A model generated the notes under the pieces. It saw only the letters and a list, made by a program, of their open reading frames with translations, did not search any database and was not told the origin of the DNA. This document shows, in pieces, positions 55,486 through 64,000 of a DNA stretch of 64,000 nucleotides (position 1 is its first letter; every line of letters starts with the position of its first letter). Position numbers and translations under genes: made by a program. The DNA is from Leptodontidium sp. MPI-SDFR-AT-0119 (lineage: Eukaryota > Ascomycota > Leotiomycetes > Helotiales > Leptodontidiaceae), in NCBI GenBank assembly GCA_020726505.1, contig JAHLEZ010000032.1:372001-436000 (forward strand), given 5' to 3'.

Positions 55486-56921
55486 TTCACACTGATTTCA
55501 CTGCGGCTGAATCCCCGACTGTTGATGATTGACGCTCGCTTGAGCTTTCTGCGCACAATCTGGGAATCAGTACCCGTGCTAGATGACTTCTTGTGACATT
55601 AGACACAAGTATGTAGGTTGTGGTCAAGTCGTAGTCTTAGTTCCCAAGATAGTCATGCATTTCCGACCAATACCCAAAACCGCTTTCTTGTCCTTCTGTC
55701 TAACAATAACTGGACCTCAAATTTGCATTCCTGCCTGAGCGAGCTGGAGAAGACGCCGTGGCTTGCATGAAAATACGAGAACGGTGGACCATCCTGATAC
55801 AGCTAGCCAGCTTTCGCGAAGACGCCATAAATAGTCCCCTTTCAAACCTAGTGCTATGGTCCATCGCCGGTGCCTGACTAAAATATTGGGAGCGGCCTAC
55901 CGTGCCGTTGGGGCTAATCGGCCTTCTTCTAAGCATGCCTCATTCGAAGATTTCAGCTACAAGGGAGGTACATCCTGCAGACATCGTTCTATCAAAGTCA
56001 GACGGTTTTCTTGAAGTAAATAGCTGTTAGGGGAAATACGGGGTAGGAAAGCTAAATCTCCTGCATGGAAATCAACACCACAGAGCAAGTACCTTAATCC
56101 CGCATTCTATGTTCGGACAATCCGACGTCGTATTACATCCGAGGCTAGCCAAATTCGTCTCCGGTGAAGCGATGACTACTCAGCAAGAAGGTAGCCTTCG
56201 CTCTCTTAATTACCTAGATATGTCCATAATAAGAGCCGGCTCAAAGTCGCTAAATCATTTCAGAACATTGCCTTTAAAGAAAAGCTGAGCTCGGGTTTAA
56301 GGAAGCCTTAAGTTTGATCTTTAAAGTGAATTAGATACCTAGGTAGGTAGTAAAGCAACTCTCTTCACCGGAGACGCATTTGGCTAGCCTCGATCAATGA
56401 CGATATTTTTTTGGTGGTTCATCGCTTCCGCTGCGCTGCGCTAGCTGGCTAGCTAGGTAGGTATCCCGAACCCCGCACCAACAATGGACATGACCCCGCA
56501 CCGCCGAAACTCGGAAGATTCCTGAGATAAATCAAACCCTTTTCCTCTCTGGCGATAATGGACGTGAAGCTCACTCGCAGCAATGGCAGGTCTTCACCCC
56601 TCTCAAGCTTCATGTTTCGACCTGGCACCGCGACAACGGAGGGTCTACTTTGCTCTCGTGGGCGTTCAGCTGTCGTTCATTAGTTGCCCCCCTCCGCCTT
56701 GCCGCTTATAAAATGACAGACAGCTCCTTCCTACCTGAGCTTCTTGAACTCCCTGAAGCTACCGTCAGAACTCGAACACCACACACCTCCAGGCCAAGCC
56801 AAGCCAACTACAACTGCCAGCACTCTGCTCCGAAAACCATTCTGGTCCTCTAATCGACCTTACCACGTTTTTTTACGTCATCCCAGAACATTTCACAGCT
56901 CCCAGCAACCAAGATCCAACC
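55486..56921. other. Intergenic region upstream of the protease gene
   Basis: About 1.4 kb without supported gene. It contains TACCTAGGTA at 56336-56345 inside a longer stretch of CTAGGTAGGTAG repeats and a second stretch GCTAGCTAGGTAGGTAT near 56448-56464. The last 200 bases are C-rich. Confidence 0.45.
56336..56345. promoter_or_regulatory. Palindrome TACCTAGGTA
   Basis: This fourth copy of the palindromic core lies about 580 bp upstream of the protease start and is followed directly by GGTAG. It is the only copy in the right accessory region. Confidence 0.35.
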
Positions 56922-58183
56922 ATGATTACGATGCTCTCTGACGGCTTGATCGTGCCAGGTGGCCCGGCACAGCGGTACGCAGCTTCCGCAAGGGGCGGCT
57001 CTAGAGGCAGGTATGCACTTTCTCTGTCCATGTGTAGCAATGTGAACTGATACCCGTTTTTGAGCAGCCCGACCTTTGTCACCGCTGTGAAGGGTCCGGA
57101 GAAGGAGCGCACCTTGCAGGTGACCGAGTTGCCCCTCGGCCCTTGGGGTCGCGAGACCATCCTCGATCTGCCCGGCATAAAGGAGGAGAAGCCGCGCTCG
57201 CCAAGGGCAGTTGCATGGCCTCTACAACCTACCCACACCGAGGCCCTCTTTGGTAAGAACAAAAGGATCGTGGTTGGTGGAGAAGAAGTGGCATATGGCG
57301 GCAACTTGCGCGGTATATCACCCAACATCACCCTATCCATATACGTTTTTCTGATGATTCTATAGGAATCGTCCAGATCAACTCTGAATTCTACGGAGGC
57401 GTCACTGTTATTGGAACCGGGGTTCTGATCAACGGGTGGACCGTCGCAACGGCTGGCCACCTCCTCATCGACGAAGCCGGCCATGCTAAGAACGTAGTGA
57501 TCCTCGCTGGCAAAGACGGTAGTTCCGGCGACGTCGAGTCTCGGGACGGCATCTACGTCACTGTGCCCTATCAATGGTACAAAGAAAGCTTCAAGCAGGA
57601 AGACCTCGGCTTCATCCACCTCCAGAAACAGTTCGACACCGTCAACCCTATCATGATCAAGCAGACGCCCGTCAGTGATAACGGCGCCATCTACGGGTAT
57701 CCGGGGGACATGCCTGACTGCGCGAAGGGCGACTACCTGTGCAAAAGTACGTCTCTCATCATGTACATCCCATCAGGGATGGTCGAGCACGAGGCCGACA
57801 CCGAGAAAGGTACGTATAACAACAACAGCGTAATTCGTGCTCAGTGTCCACAGATCTAGTTTGCTGAGGCTATCACAGGAAACTCAGGCGGCCCGATCCT
57901 CGATGACAAGGGGTTGGTCATCGGCCTGCACAGGGGCTGGGACTACAAAGATGACGGCACGAAGATCAACCAGGCCGTCGCCATCGATCGCGAAGGCAAC
58001 AACTTCGGAGCTTTTATTCAGGTCCTCGCGTACATGGCCAAATACAAAGGGAGGTACTGCAAGGACAACGATGGTGAAGTCGGAGGCGTTGACTCCATGG
58101 CCGAGAAGGGAGGGGAAAACATCAAGGTGGAGGTAGTTGGGGGTATGGAGAAGGTTAAAGGGGGGCTTGCCTTTGTATGGTGA
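56922..58183 (+). CDS. Trypsin-like serine protease
   Basis: There are four exons, 56922-57010, 57068-57312, 57366-57809 and 57879-58183, with introns of 57, 53 and 69 bp, giving 360 residues. The catalytic triad of a chymotrypsin-fold protease is visible: His143 in TVATAGHLL, Asp191 in QEDLGFIHL and Ser262 in GNSGGPIL, the last completed by splicing. The oxyanion motif GNSGGP and the pattern GTGVLINGW are like V8/glutamyl-endopeptidase and other bacterial-type trypsins. There is no signal peptide: residues 1-110 form a non-catalytic N-terminus (TLQVTELPLGPWG, PLQPTHTEALFGKNKRIV), so it may be intracellular, or a zymogen cut at the basic KNKR. It stands 1.2 kb upstream of the NACHT-WD40 gene on the same strand. 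A role with that gene is inference. Substrate unknown. Confidence 0.85.
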
Positions 58184-59360
58184 TTTGGATACGACTGGAT
58201 AAACGTCACTAGCTGGTACAAACGGAGAAACAATGATGACAGGTAGTTTAAAACAATAGATGCCTTTCCTAAGACGGCCCACTTCTTCTACCTGCCTCTG
58301 CCCCCTACCTCTGCCCCCTGTTCTGCACCCAAGGTCTACACTAATAGGGTTTTCAAGCAGATGCCCGAGAGCTTATTGAGCAAAACTTCCGTAAATGAGG
58401 TATCCACGTAGTACTCTTTTGTTGCGAATAGCTATCTCCAATACATAGTACAGAGAACAAGCTTCATCTCCTCTCTCAAGGCCAAATCTCCATACAGCGA
58501 TCACGATTGATTTATTACCTTGAGTACACATATTGGGATCGAGGAATAACAGCGTTGGCCTCTGGGGAATTGTCCGCACGGTTCGAAGAAAGGTAAACGT
58601 AGTATGTTGGCGCACAAGTCTTCTTGAATAGAGCTGGGGAACTAGGGAGAAATGCTTTAAGAGGTAGACGGATGTTGGTATCGAGGAAAGATGAGGAGCT
58701 GAGAGACCAGAGGATAGCTTAGTAATGATTTGAGGTGCCTCAGGCATAAAATAATATTGAGAAAAGAACGGGTCTCTTTAAGCTTTATCTCGAAGTGAAT
58801 CTATCTTGACTCTGATTAAACCCACTTTCTTTCCCAAATGTCCATCAATTTTCGAATATACAGTGCACGAATCTCCATGATTTGAGGTCCATAATAGGGA
58901 CGCTCTCCAACCTAGCCAGCACCTGCGAGTCCGTCTTGGCAGATATCGCAGTTGAAGAGATAGGGAATGTGCTTGCGTCGCGCCTGCAGCAGCGCCTGCA
59001 GCGGCCGTAAGTCCGCCATGGATACAGTAGCTTGCAAAATCGGCTTCGCGTCGTTTCGCTTCAAAATAATATGAGCACAGACCACATCCGCCATTTTTAG
59101 CGTGAACTCCCTTAGCGGTCACGTGGGCCATTCCATGACATTCCATGGAAACTCCATCCAAAGCCTTATCATCACTTTCTCCGCTAAAGCTCGGAACACT
59201 CTATAGTCTCTACGGTCTCCATACCATAACCTAGTCCTTATCTTTCACTCAAGTAAGTTCAAGACCAGTATTCTCGTGTTCTACAGTATGAATAACCGAA
59301 AAGCTAGTTTAGTGCATCGATCATCTTCTAACGGCCCGGCCCGCCCACACACTGCCCATC
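58184..59360. other. Spacer between protease and NLR genes
   Basis: About 1.2 kb. The minus-strand frames at 58373-58747 and 58778-59161 are weak and match no family I know. The spacer presumably contains the protease 3' end and the NLR promoter. Confidence 0.45.
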
Positions 59361-62300
59361 ATGGCCGAGGCTGGCTTCATCATTGGCCTCATTTCGGGAG
59401 TGATATCGATTATCGAGGCAGCTAAAACAGTATATGATGCCGCTGGAGACGCGAAAGGGCAACCCGAGGCATTCCGCCAGGTGGCTGCACGACTGCCACT
59501 CGTTATCGAAATCCTTCGTAACGCGGAAGCTGCGGCACCGGAGCTTGACGAGACGAAACGGGAAGCAATAGAGCCTATCCTGAAGTCATGCAAGGCAAAG
59601 GCCGAGAAGCTCCAGGAAATATTCCAGAAGGTTGTTCGAAAGGATGACGACAAGTGGTTCGACCGATACAAGAAGGCTCTACGTACATTAGGAAAAGGGG
59701 ACAAAGTAGAGTGCTTGATGGAAGGGATACAGAGGGACACCCAGCTGCTTGCATCCGAGAAGCTGATGGGGATCGCGACCGAAGCGCAAGTGAAGAGGCT
59801 CGAAGAGGGGATTAAAGAGATGAAGGAAATGCCTTCCTCCCTTCAAGAAGAGACGGGGGGCTTTAACCAAAACCATAGCGGCAGTGGCGACAATATTGCG
59901 CATGGAGGCTCGGGGAACATCTATGCAGGGGATTCTCATCACAATCAGCCTGGTGGGGACGTCCAATATCACTATGGTAGTAAGGAGTAGAATGATGCCA
60001 GATCATGTCTAGATTTGACGTGTTTGAACTAGGTAACTCAAATAATCCGATTTTCAACATTTCTAGTATGTCCCAAGCATAGTTTCCATATCAAGGCTGA
60101 AGAAAACAAGAATCGTGCCTGACTAATTCTTTTCCCGAGTAGATAATCAAAATGACCACAAGGCTTGTCTCAAGGACCTATGGACAACTGATCCCAGAGA
60201 TGACAAAAAGCGCATCGAGGAAATAAAGGGTGGCCTGTTTAAGGACTCGTACCGCTGGATCCTTGAACATTCTAAATACCAACAATGGCGTGACGACACA
60301 CAAAGACCATTGCTCTGGATTAAGGGCGACCCCGGCAAGGGCAAAACAATGCTGCTCTGCGGCATTATCGATGAGCTGAGCGGAGACAAGGATGCAGCCG
60401 CGCTCTTCTCGTACTTCTTCTGCCAGACCACAGACCCGCGCCTTAATAATGCAACGGCTGTGCTCCGCGGCCTGATCTGCCTGCTGATCGACCAGCAGCC
60501 ATCGCTTATCTCGCATGTGCAGAAGAGGTACGATCAAGGTAGTAAGAACCCTTTCGAGGGCGTCAATGCCTGGGTAGCTTTGTCGTTAGTCTTTGAAAAG
60601 ATTCTAGAAGACCCAATATTACAGAGCAGCACCTACTTAATTATCGATGCCCTGGATGAATGCGAAACCGACCTTCCACAGCTGCTGAAGCTAATTGTAC
60701 AAAGTGCCTCTCGATTCCCTTGCGTCAAATGGATTGTGTCGAGCCGCAACAAACCCGATATCGAGGCGCAATTAAGACTTGATCATACACAAGTAAGGCT
60801 CAGCCTTGAGCTGAACGAAAAGCATGTTTCTCGGGCTATCGAGATATTTATCGACTTCAGAGTATCTCGACTTCCAAATCTCACTGACGACAGCGCGCTA
60901 CAAGAGATAGTGCGAGGACAAATTTACGCCAAGGCTACCGGGACATTCCTTTGGGTAGCCTTTGTCCTAGTAGAACTCGAGCGGGTTGAGAGCTGGGATG
61001 TGCTCAATGTACTTCGCGAGATTCCACCGGGCTTGAAACCGCTTTACCGTCGAATGATAGAGCAAATTGATCAGCTGCAGCGGAGGGATCCCGAATTCTG
61101 CCGTTATGTCCTTTCTACGATGATTCTTGCATACCGCCCACTTCACCTCGTCGAGTTAGCGGCCCTCTCTAGTCTGCCTGAGCAAATCTCCAAGAGTCCT
61201 GATCATACTGCAAGAGTTGTTCGGAAATGCGGCTCTTTCCTCACTATTCGAGAAGGCATAGTCTTCTTCATACATCAGTCCGCAAAAGACTTCTTATTCG
61301 AAGACGCGTACGATAAGTTCTTTCCCGCTGAAAGTGAAGCATACCACTACACGATCTTCTCGCGATCTTTACAAGTCATGTCTGCAGTACTTCGACGTGA
61401 TGTCTATAGCCTAAGAGCTCCCGGAATCTCTATCGATCAAGTCAAGCAGCCTAATCCTGATCCCCTCGCCGCCGTACGGTACTCCTGTCTTTACTGGGTC
61501 GATCATCTACTTGATTGTCAAACTAGAGAAGATACGATTAAGGATCTCAAGGACTGTGGCTTAGTCTACAATTTCCTTCGCCAGTACTTCTTGCACTGGC
61601 TTGAGGCGCTGAGCCTGATAAAATGCATGTCAGATGGCGTAATCATGATTAAGAAGCTCGAAAATCTTCAAGTACGTTTTAAGGTATTGTCTTATCCCGT
61701 TCTTAAAGAAGAAACCTACTAAAATAAAGAAGTTCGATGAAAGTCCTAATTTATTTGCGTTTACATATGATGCGAGGCGGTTTGCCGTATATAATCGACC
61801 AATTATCGAACAAGCGCCCCTTCAAGCATATTGTTCAGCTCTTGTCTTTGCCCCAGAAAAGAGCATTATTCGAGAAACCTTCGAGAAGTGTATTCCGCCT
61901 TGGATCCAGAGAAAGCCCAGAGTAGAAACACATTGGAATGCGATGCTACAAATACTCGAGGGTCATACTGATGTGGTCACCTCAGTAGCCTTCTCTTCCG
62001 ACGGCAAGCAGATCGTGTCTGGGTCTGATGATGGGACAGTCCGGCTCTGGGACGCGGCCACGGGACACCAGGTCTTGCCTATACTCGAGGGCCATATAAG
62101 TGGGGTCAGCTCAGTCGCCTTCTCTCCCGACGGCACACAAATCGTGTCTGGATCTTCTGACGAGACAGTCCGGCTCTGGGACGCGGCTACGGGACAGCAG
62201 GCCCTGCCTGCACTCGAGGGCCATATACTCTGGGTCAGCTCAGTCGCCTTCTCTCCCGACGGCACACAGATCGTGTCTGGGTCTTACGACAAGACTATCC

Positions 62301-63364
62301 GGCTCTGGGACGCGGCCACGGGACAACAGATCTTATCTATACTTAAGGGCAATATAAGTGGGGTTAGCTCTGTCGCCTTCTCTCCCGATGGCACGCAGAT
62401 CGTGTCTGGGTCTTCTGACCACACAGTCCGGCTCTGGGACGCGGCTACGGGAAAGCAGGTCCGGCCTGCACTCGCGGGCCATACAAGTTGGGTCAGCTCA
62501 GTCGCCTTCTCTCCCGACGGCACGCAGATCGTGTCTGGGTCTTCTGACCACACAGTCCGGCTCTGGGACGCGGCTACGGGACAGCGGGTCCGGCCTATAC
62601 TCGAGGGCCATACAGATATAGTCGGCTCAGTCGCCTTCTCTGCCAACGGCAAGCAGATCGTGTCTGGGTCTCGGGACAAGACCATCCGGCTCTGGGACGC
62701 GGCTACGGGAAAGCAGGTCCGGCCTGCACTCGCGGGCCATACAAGTTGGGTCAGCTCAGTCGCCTTCTCTCCCGACGGCACGCAGATTGTGTCTGGGTCT
62801 GATGACGAGACCATTCGGCTCTGGGACGCGGCTACGGGACAGCAGATCCGGCCTACACTCGCGGGCCATACAGATATGGTTACCTCACTTGCCTTCTCTG
62901 CCGACGGCACGCAAATCGTGTCTGGGTCTGAAGATAAGACCATCCGACTCTGGGACGCGGCCACGGAACAGCAGATCCGGCCTACACTCGTGGGCCATAC
63001 AAGTAGGGTCACCTCAGTCGCCTTCTCTCCCGACGGCACGCAAATCGTGTCTGGGTCTCGGGACGAGACCGTCCGGCTCTGGGACGCGGCTACGGGACAG
63101 CAGGTCCGGCCTGCACTCGCAGGCCCTACAAACTGGGCCAGCTCAGTCGCCAGCTCATTGACTTTCTCTCCCGATGGCAAGCACATTCCGACTTTACACG
63201 TAATTAATTATTGGCTAGCAGAAGGTACCGCTAGTTTTCTCTGGCTACCCACTGGTTATCGAGCTACTTCTATAGCTGTATGGGGCAGGATTATCGTTTT
63301 GGGACATAAGTCAGGGAGAATATCATTTCTTCAGATTCAACAAGGGCCGAAGCTAGTTACATAA
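59361..63364 (+). CDS. NLR-type STAND protein: SesA-like, NACHT, WD40 repeats
   Basis: There are three exons, 59361-59979, 60143-61671 and 61730-63364, with introns of 163 and 58 bp, giving 1260 residues in one consistent frame. Residues 1-155 resemble the SesA/NACHT-NTPase N-terminal domain (MAEAGFIIGLISGVISIIEAA, DAKGQPEAFRQVAARLPLV). Residues 167-206 are Gly/Asn/His-rich with two similar short units (SGSGDNIA, GGSGNIYA), placed like amyloid signalling motifs. The linker CLKDLWTTDPRDDKKRIEE leads to NACHT, with Walker A GDPGKGKT (268-275) and Walker B YLIIDALDEC (371-380), then VKWIVSSRNKPDIE. From about 788 nine WD40 repeats of 43 residues (GHTxxVxSVAFSPDGTQIVSG, then RLWDAATG) follow, plus a degenerate tenth. 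Such proteins trigger incompatibility or immune-like death. Treating this as one gene is supported by frame and by the typical linker (RPIIEQAPLQAYCSALVFAP) in exon 3. Confidence 0.88.
61943..63120 (+). repeat. Nine near-identical 129-bp WD40-coding repeats
   Basis: The part coding the WD40 repeats consists of 129-bp units (43 codons) that are almost identical at DNA level, for example CTCTGGGACGCGG in all nine. Differences are concentrated at a few codons: the two or three after GH (TDV, ISG, ILW, TSW, TDI, TDM, TSR), the residue pair before the Asp of the turn (DD, SD, YD, RD, ED) and the end (HQVLP, QQALP, KQVRP). This pattern matches the hypervariable, concertedly evolving WD40 repeats of HET-E/D/R-type proteins. 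Confidence 0.85.
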
Positions 63365-63541
63365 AAAGTAGTATTTATTAATGAAAATTTTGAGAAGCTC
63401 TTAATACTATCCCCCCCCCCCCCCCCCCCCCCGGCTTGAATGTTAAAATGCGGGCTCGAATCCTCTAGAATTGTCAGCTCACCGCTTCTATTTCTGGTTC
63501 ACCGCTTCTAAATGCAGGATAATGTAAATATCATTAATTTC
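63365..63541. other. Region after the NLR gene with a 22-C run
   Basis: It has a run of 22 C at 63411-63432, then TCACCGCTTCTA occurring twice (63478-63489, 63498-63509). The direct repeat may belong to the end of the adjoining transposon. Confidence 0.5.
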
Positions 63542-64000
63542 CTAGTATTTTGTAGGTCCTCCTCGTGCATTAATCACAGCCTAACATCTCCTCCACCAAG
63601 AATTATAAAGCCCCCTTATGAAATCCTCTAGTATAACATCCCAAGCCTCCCATATAATTTATTTAAGTCGTGGAAGGGGTATTTTAGCCGCGTCGTAATA
63701 CACAACGTAATAATGTCGTTAAATCCAATTCTTCATCCAATTTCATACATACTCGATCAAGTTAAGGTCCGGAGAGTATCGTGGGAACTTTATATAACGT
63801 ATTCTACGCCTATTAAGGTTCACATACGTTGCTTTAGATCGGTGGCAGCTCGTGTTATCTTACATCTAAATAAGAGCTTCGTGAGAATACATTTAGATAA
63901 ACATTTGTACGTTATTAAGTATAACTACGTCGTACTTTGCAAAGTTTATCGATCCCCATTCCTTCTCCTAAAAGACAGCTAGCCCCTTCTTTCCTATAGC
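63542..64000 (-). mobile_element. RIP-mutated Tc1/mariner transposase, partial
   Basis: On the minus strand, entering from the right edge, one frame reads as the C-terminal half of a DD34E transposase: DNTSCHRSKATYVNL, RYIKFPRYSPDLNLIEYV, NWMKNWI and an end NARGGPTKY. The catalytic Asp (DNTSCH) and Glu (LIEYV) are present with the expected spacing. In-frame stops sit where TGG (after LIEYV) and CAA/CAG would be expected, again as from RIP. The end of the frame is TAG at 63542-63544. The rest of the element, including its right-hand part, lies beyond the window. Confidence 0.82.

Noticed and set aside
58778..59161. Minus-strand frame with several cysteines
   Set aside because: The cysteine spacing fits no zinc-binding or secreted-peptide pattern, and there is no signal peptide.
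59361..61722. Treating the SesA-like part, the NACHT part and the WD40 part as three genes
   Set aside because: GT-AG introns at 59980-60142 and 61672-61729 join them in one frame with family-typical linkers on both sides.
62284..63186. Minus-strand frame of 300 codons
   Set aside because: It is the antisense of the 129-bp WD40 repeats, open only because the repeats are nearly identical.

Overview
The window comes from a filamentous ascomycete (Pezizomycotina). The evidence is short GT-AG introns (about 47-200 bp, many of 50-80 bp), a full-length fungal Dicer-like protein, a Zn2Cys6 regulator, HET, 2EXR and NACHT-WD40 genes, and transposons full of TAA/TAG stops without frame loss, as repeat-induced point mutation (RIP) leaves them. 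The gene set suggests Leotiomycetes, but that is inference only. All exon structures below were worked out by eye from splice sites and frame.

Layout. (1) 1-24 kb is an accessory, decaying region. It holds two paralogous BTB-like genes that are both frame-broken (417-1553 and 22237-23654), a HET C-terminal scrap (1607-1987), a small Kex2-type cysteine-rich secreted peptide gene (2380-2644, minus), an arylsulfotransferase-like gene (3531-5387), and an AT-rich block. That block carries a solo LTR (7763-8064) and a complete, RIP-mutated Ty3/gypsy chromovirus (8224-14811), both with target-site duplications. Then come a broken 2EXR gene, a 175-bp MITE, a truncated HET gene, and an intact ankyrin-HET protein (18437-21352).

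(2) 24-56 kb is mostly intact core genes: Dicer-like 1 (24443-30203, minus), divergent from a TAP42-type PP2A regulator (30748-31962); a split-BTB protein (32785-35045, minus); an EMP70/TM9 protein (36943-39287); a lectin-like type I membrane protein (41462-43418); a Zn2Cys6 factor (46727-48749); a receptor-L-domain membrane protein with a proline/tyrosine tail (50344-52186, minus); and a Sct1/Gpt2-type glycerol-3-phosphate acyltransferase (53428-55485).

(3) 56.9-64 kb is accessory again: a trypsin-like serine protease (56922-58183) followed on the same strand by a STAND/NLR-type protein (59361-63364). The latter has a SesA-like N-terminal domain, a glycine/asparagine-rich motif resembling fungal amyloid signalling motifs, a NACHT domain, and nine near-identical 43-residue WD40 repeats. 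The window ends in a RIP-mutated Tc1/mariner transposase.

How the parts may fit together. The flanks are rich in non-self recognition families (HET, ankyrin-HET, NACHT-WD40), while Dicer and RIP represent two layers of genome defence, the second visible as scars in the transposons. The most unusual items are the protease plus amyloid-motif NLR with homogenised WD40 repeats, the eight-cysteine Kex2 peptide, and a recurrent TACCTAGGTA palindrome in four intergenic regions.
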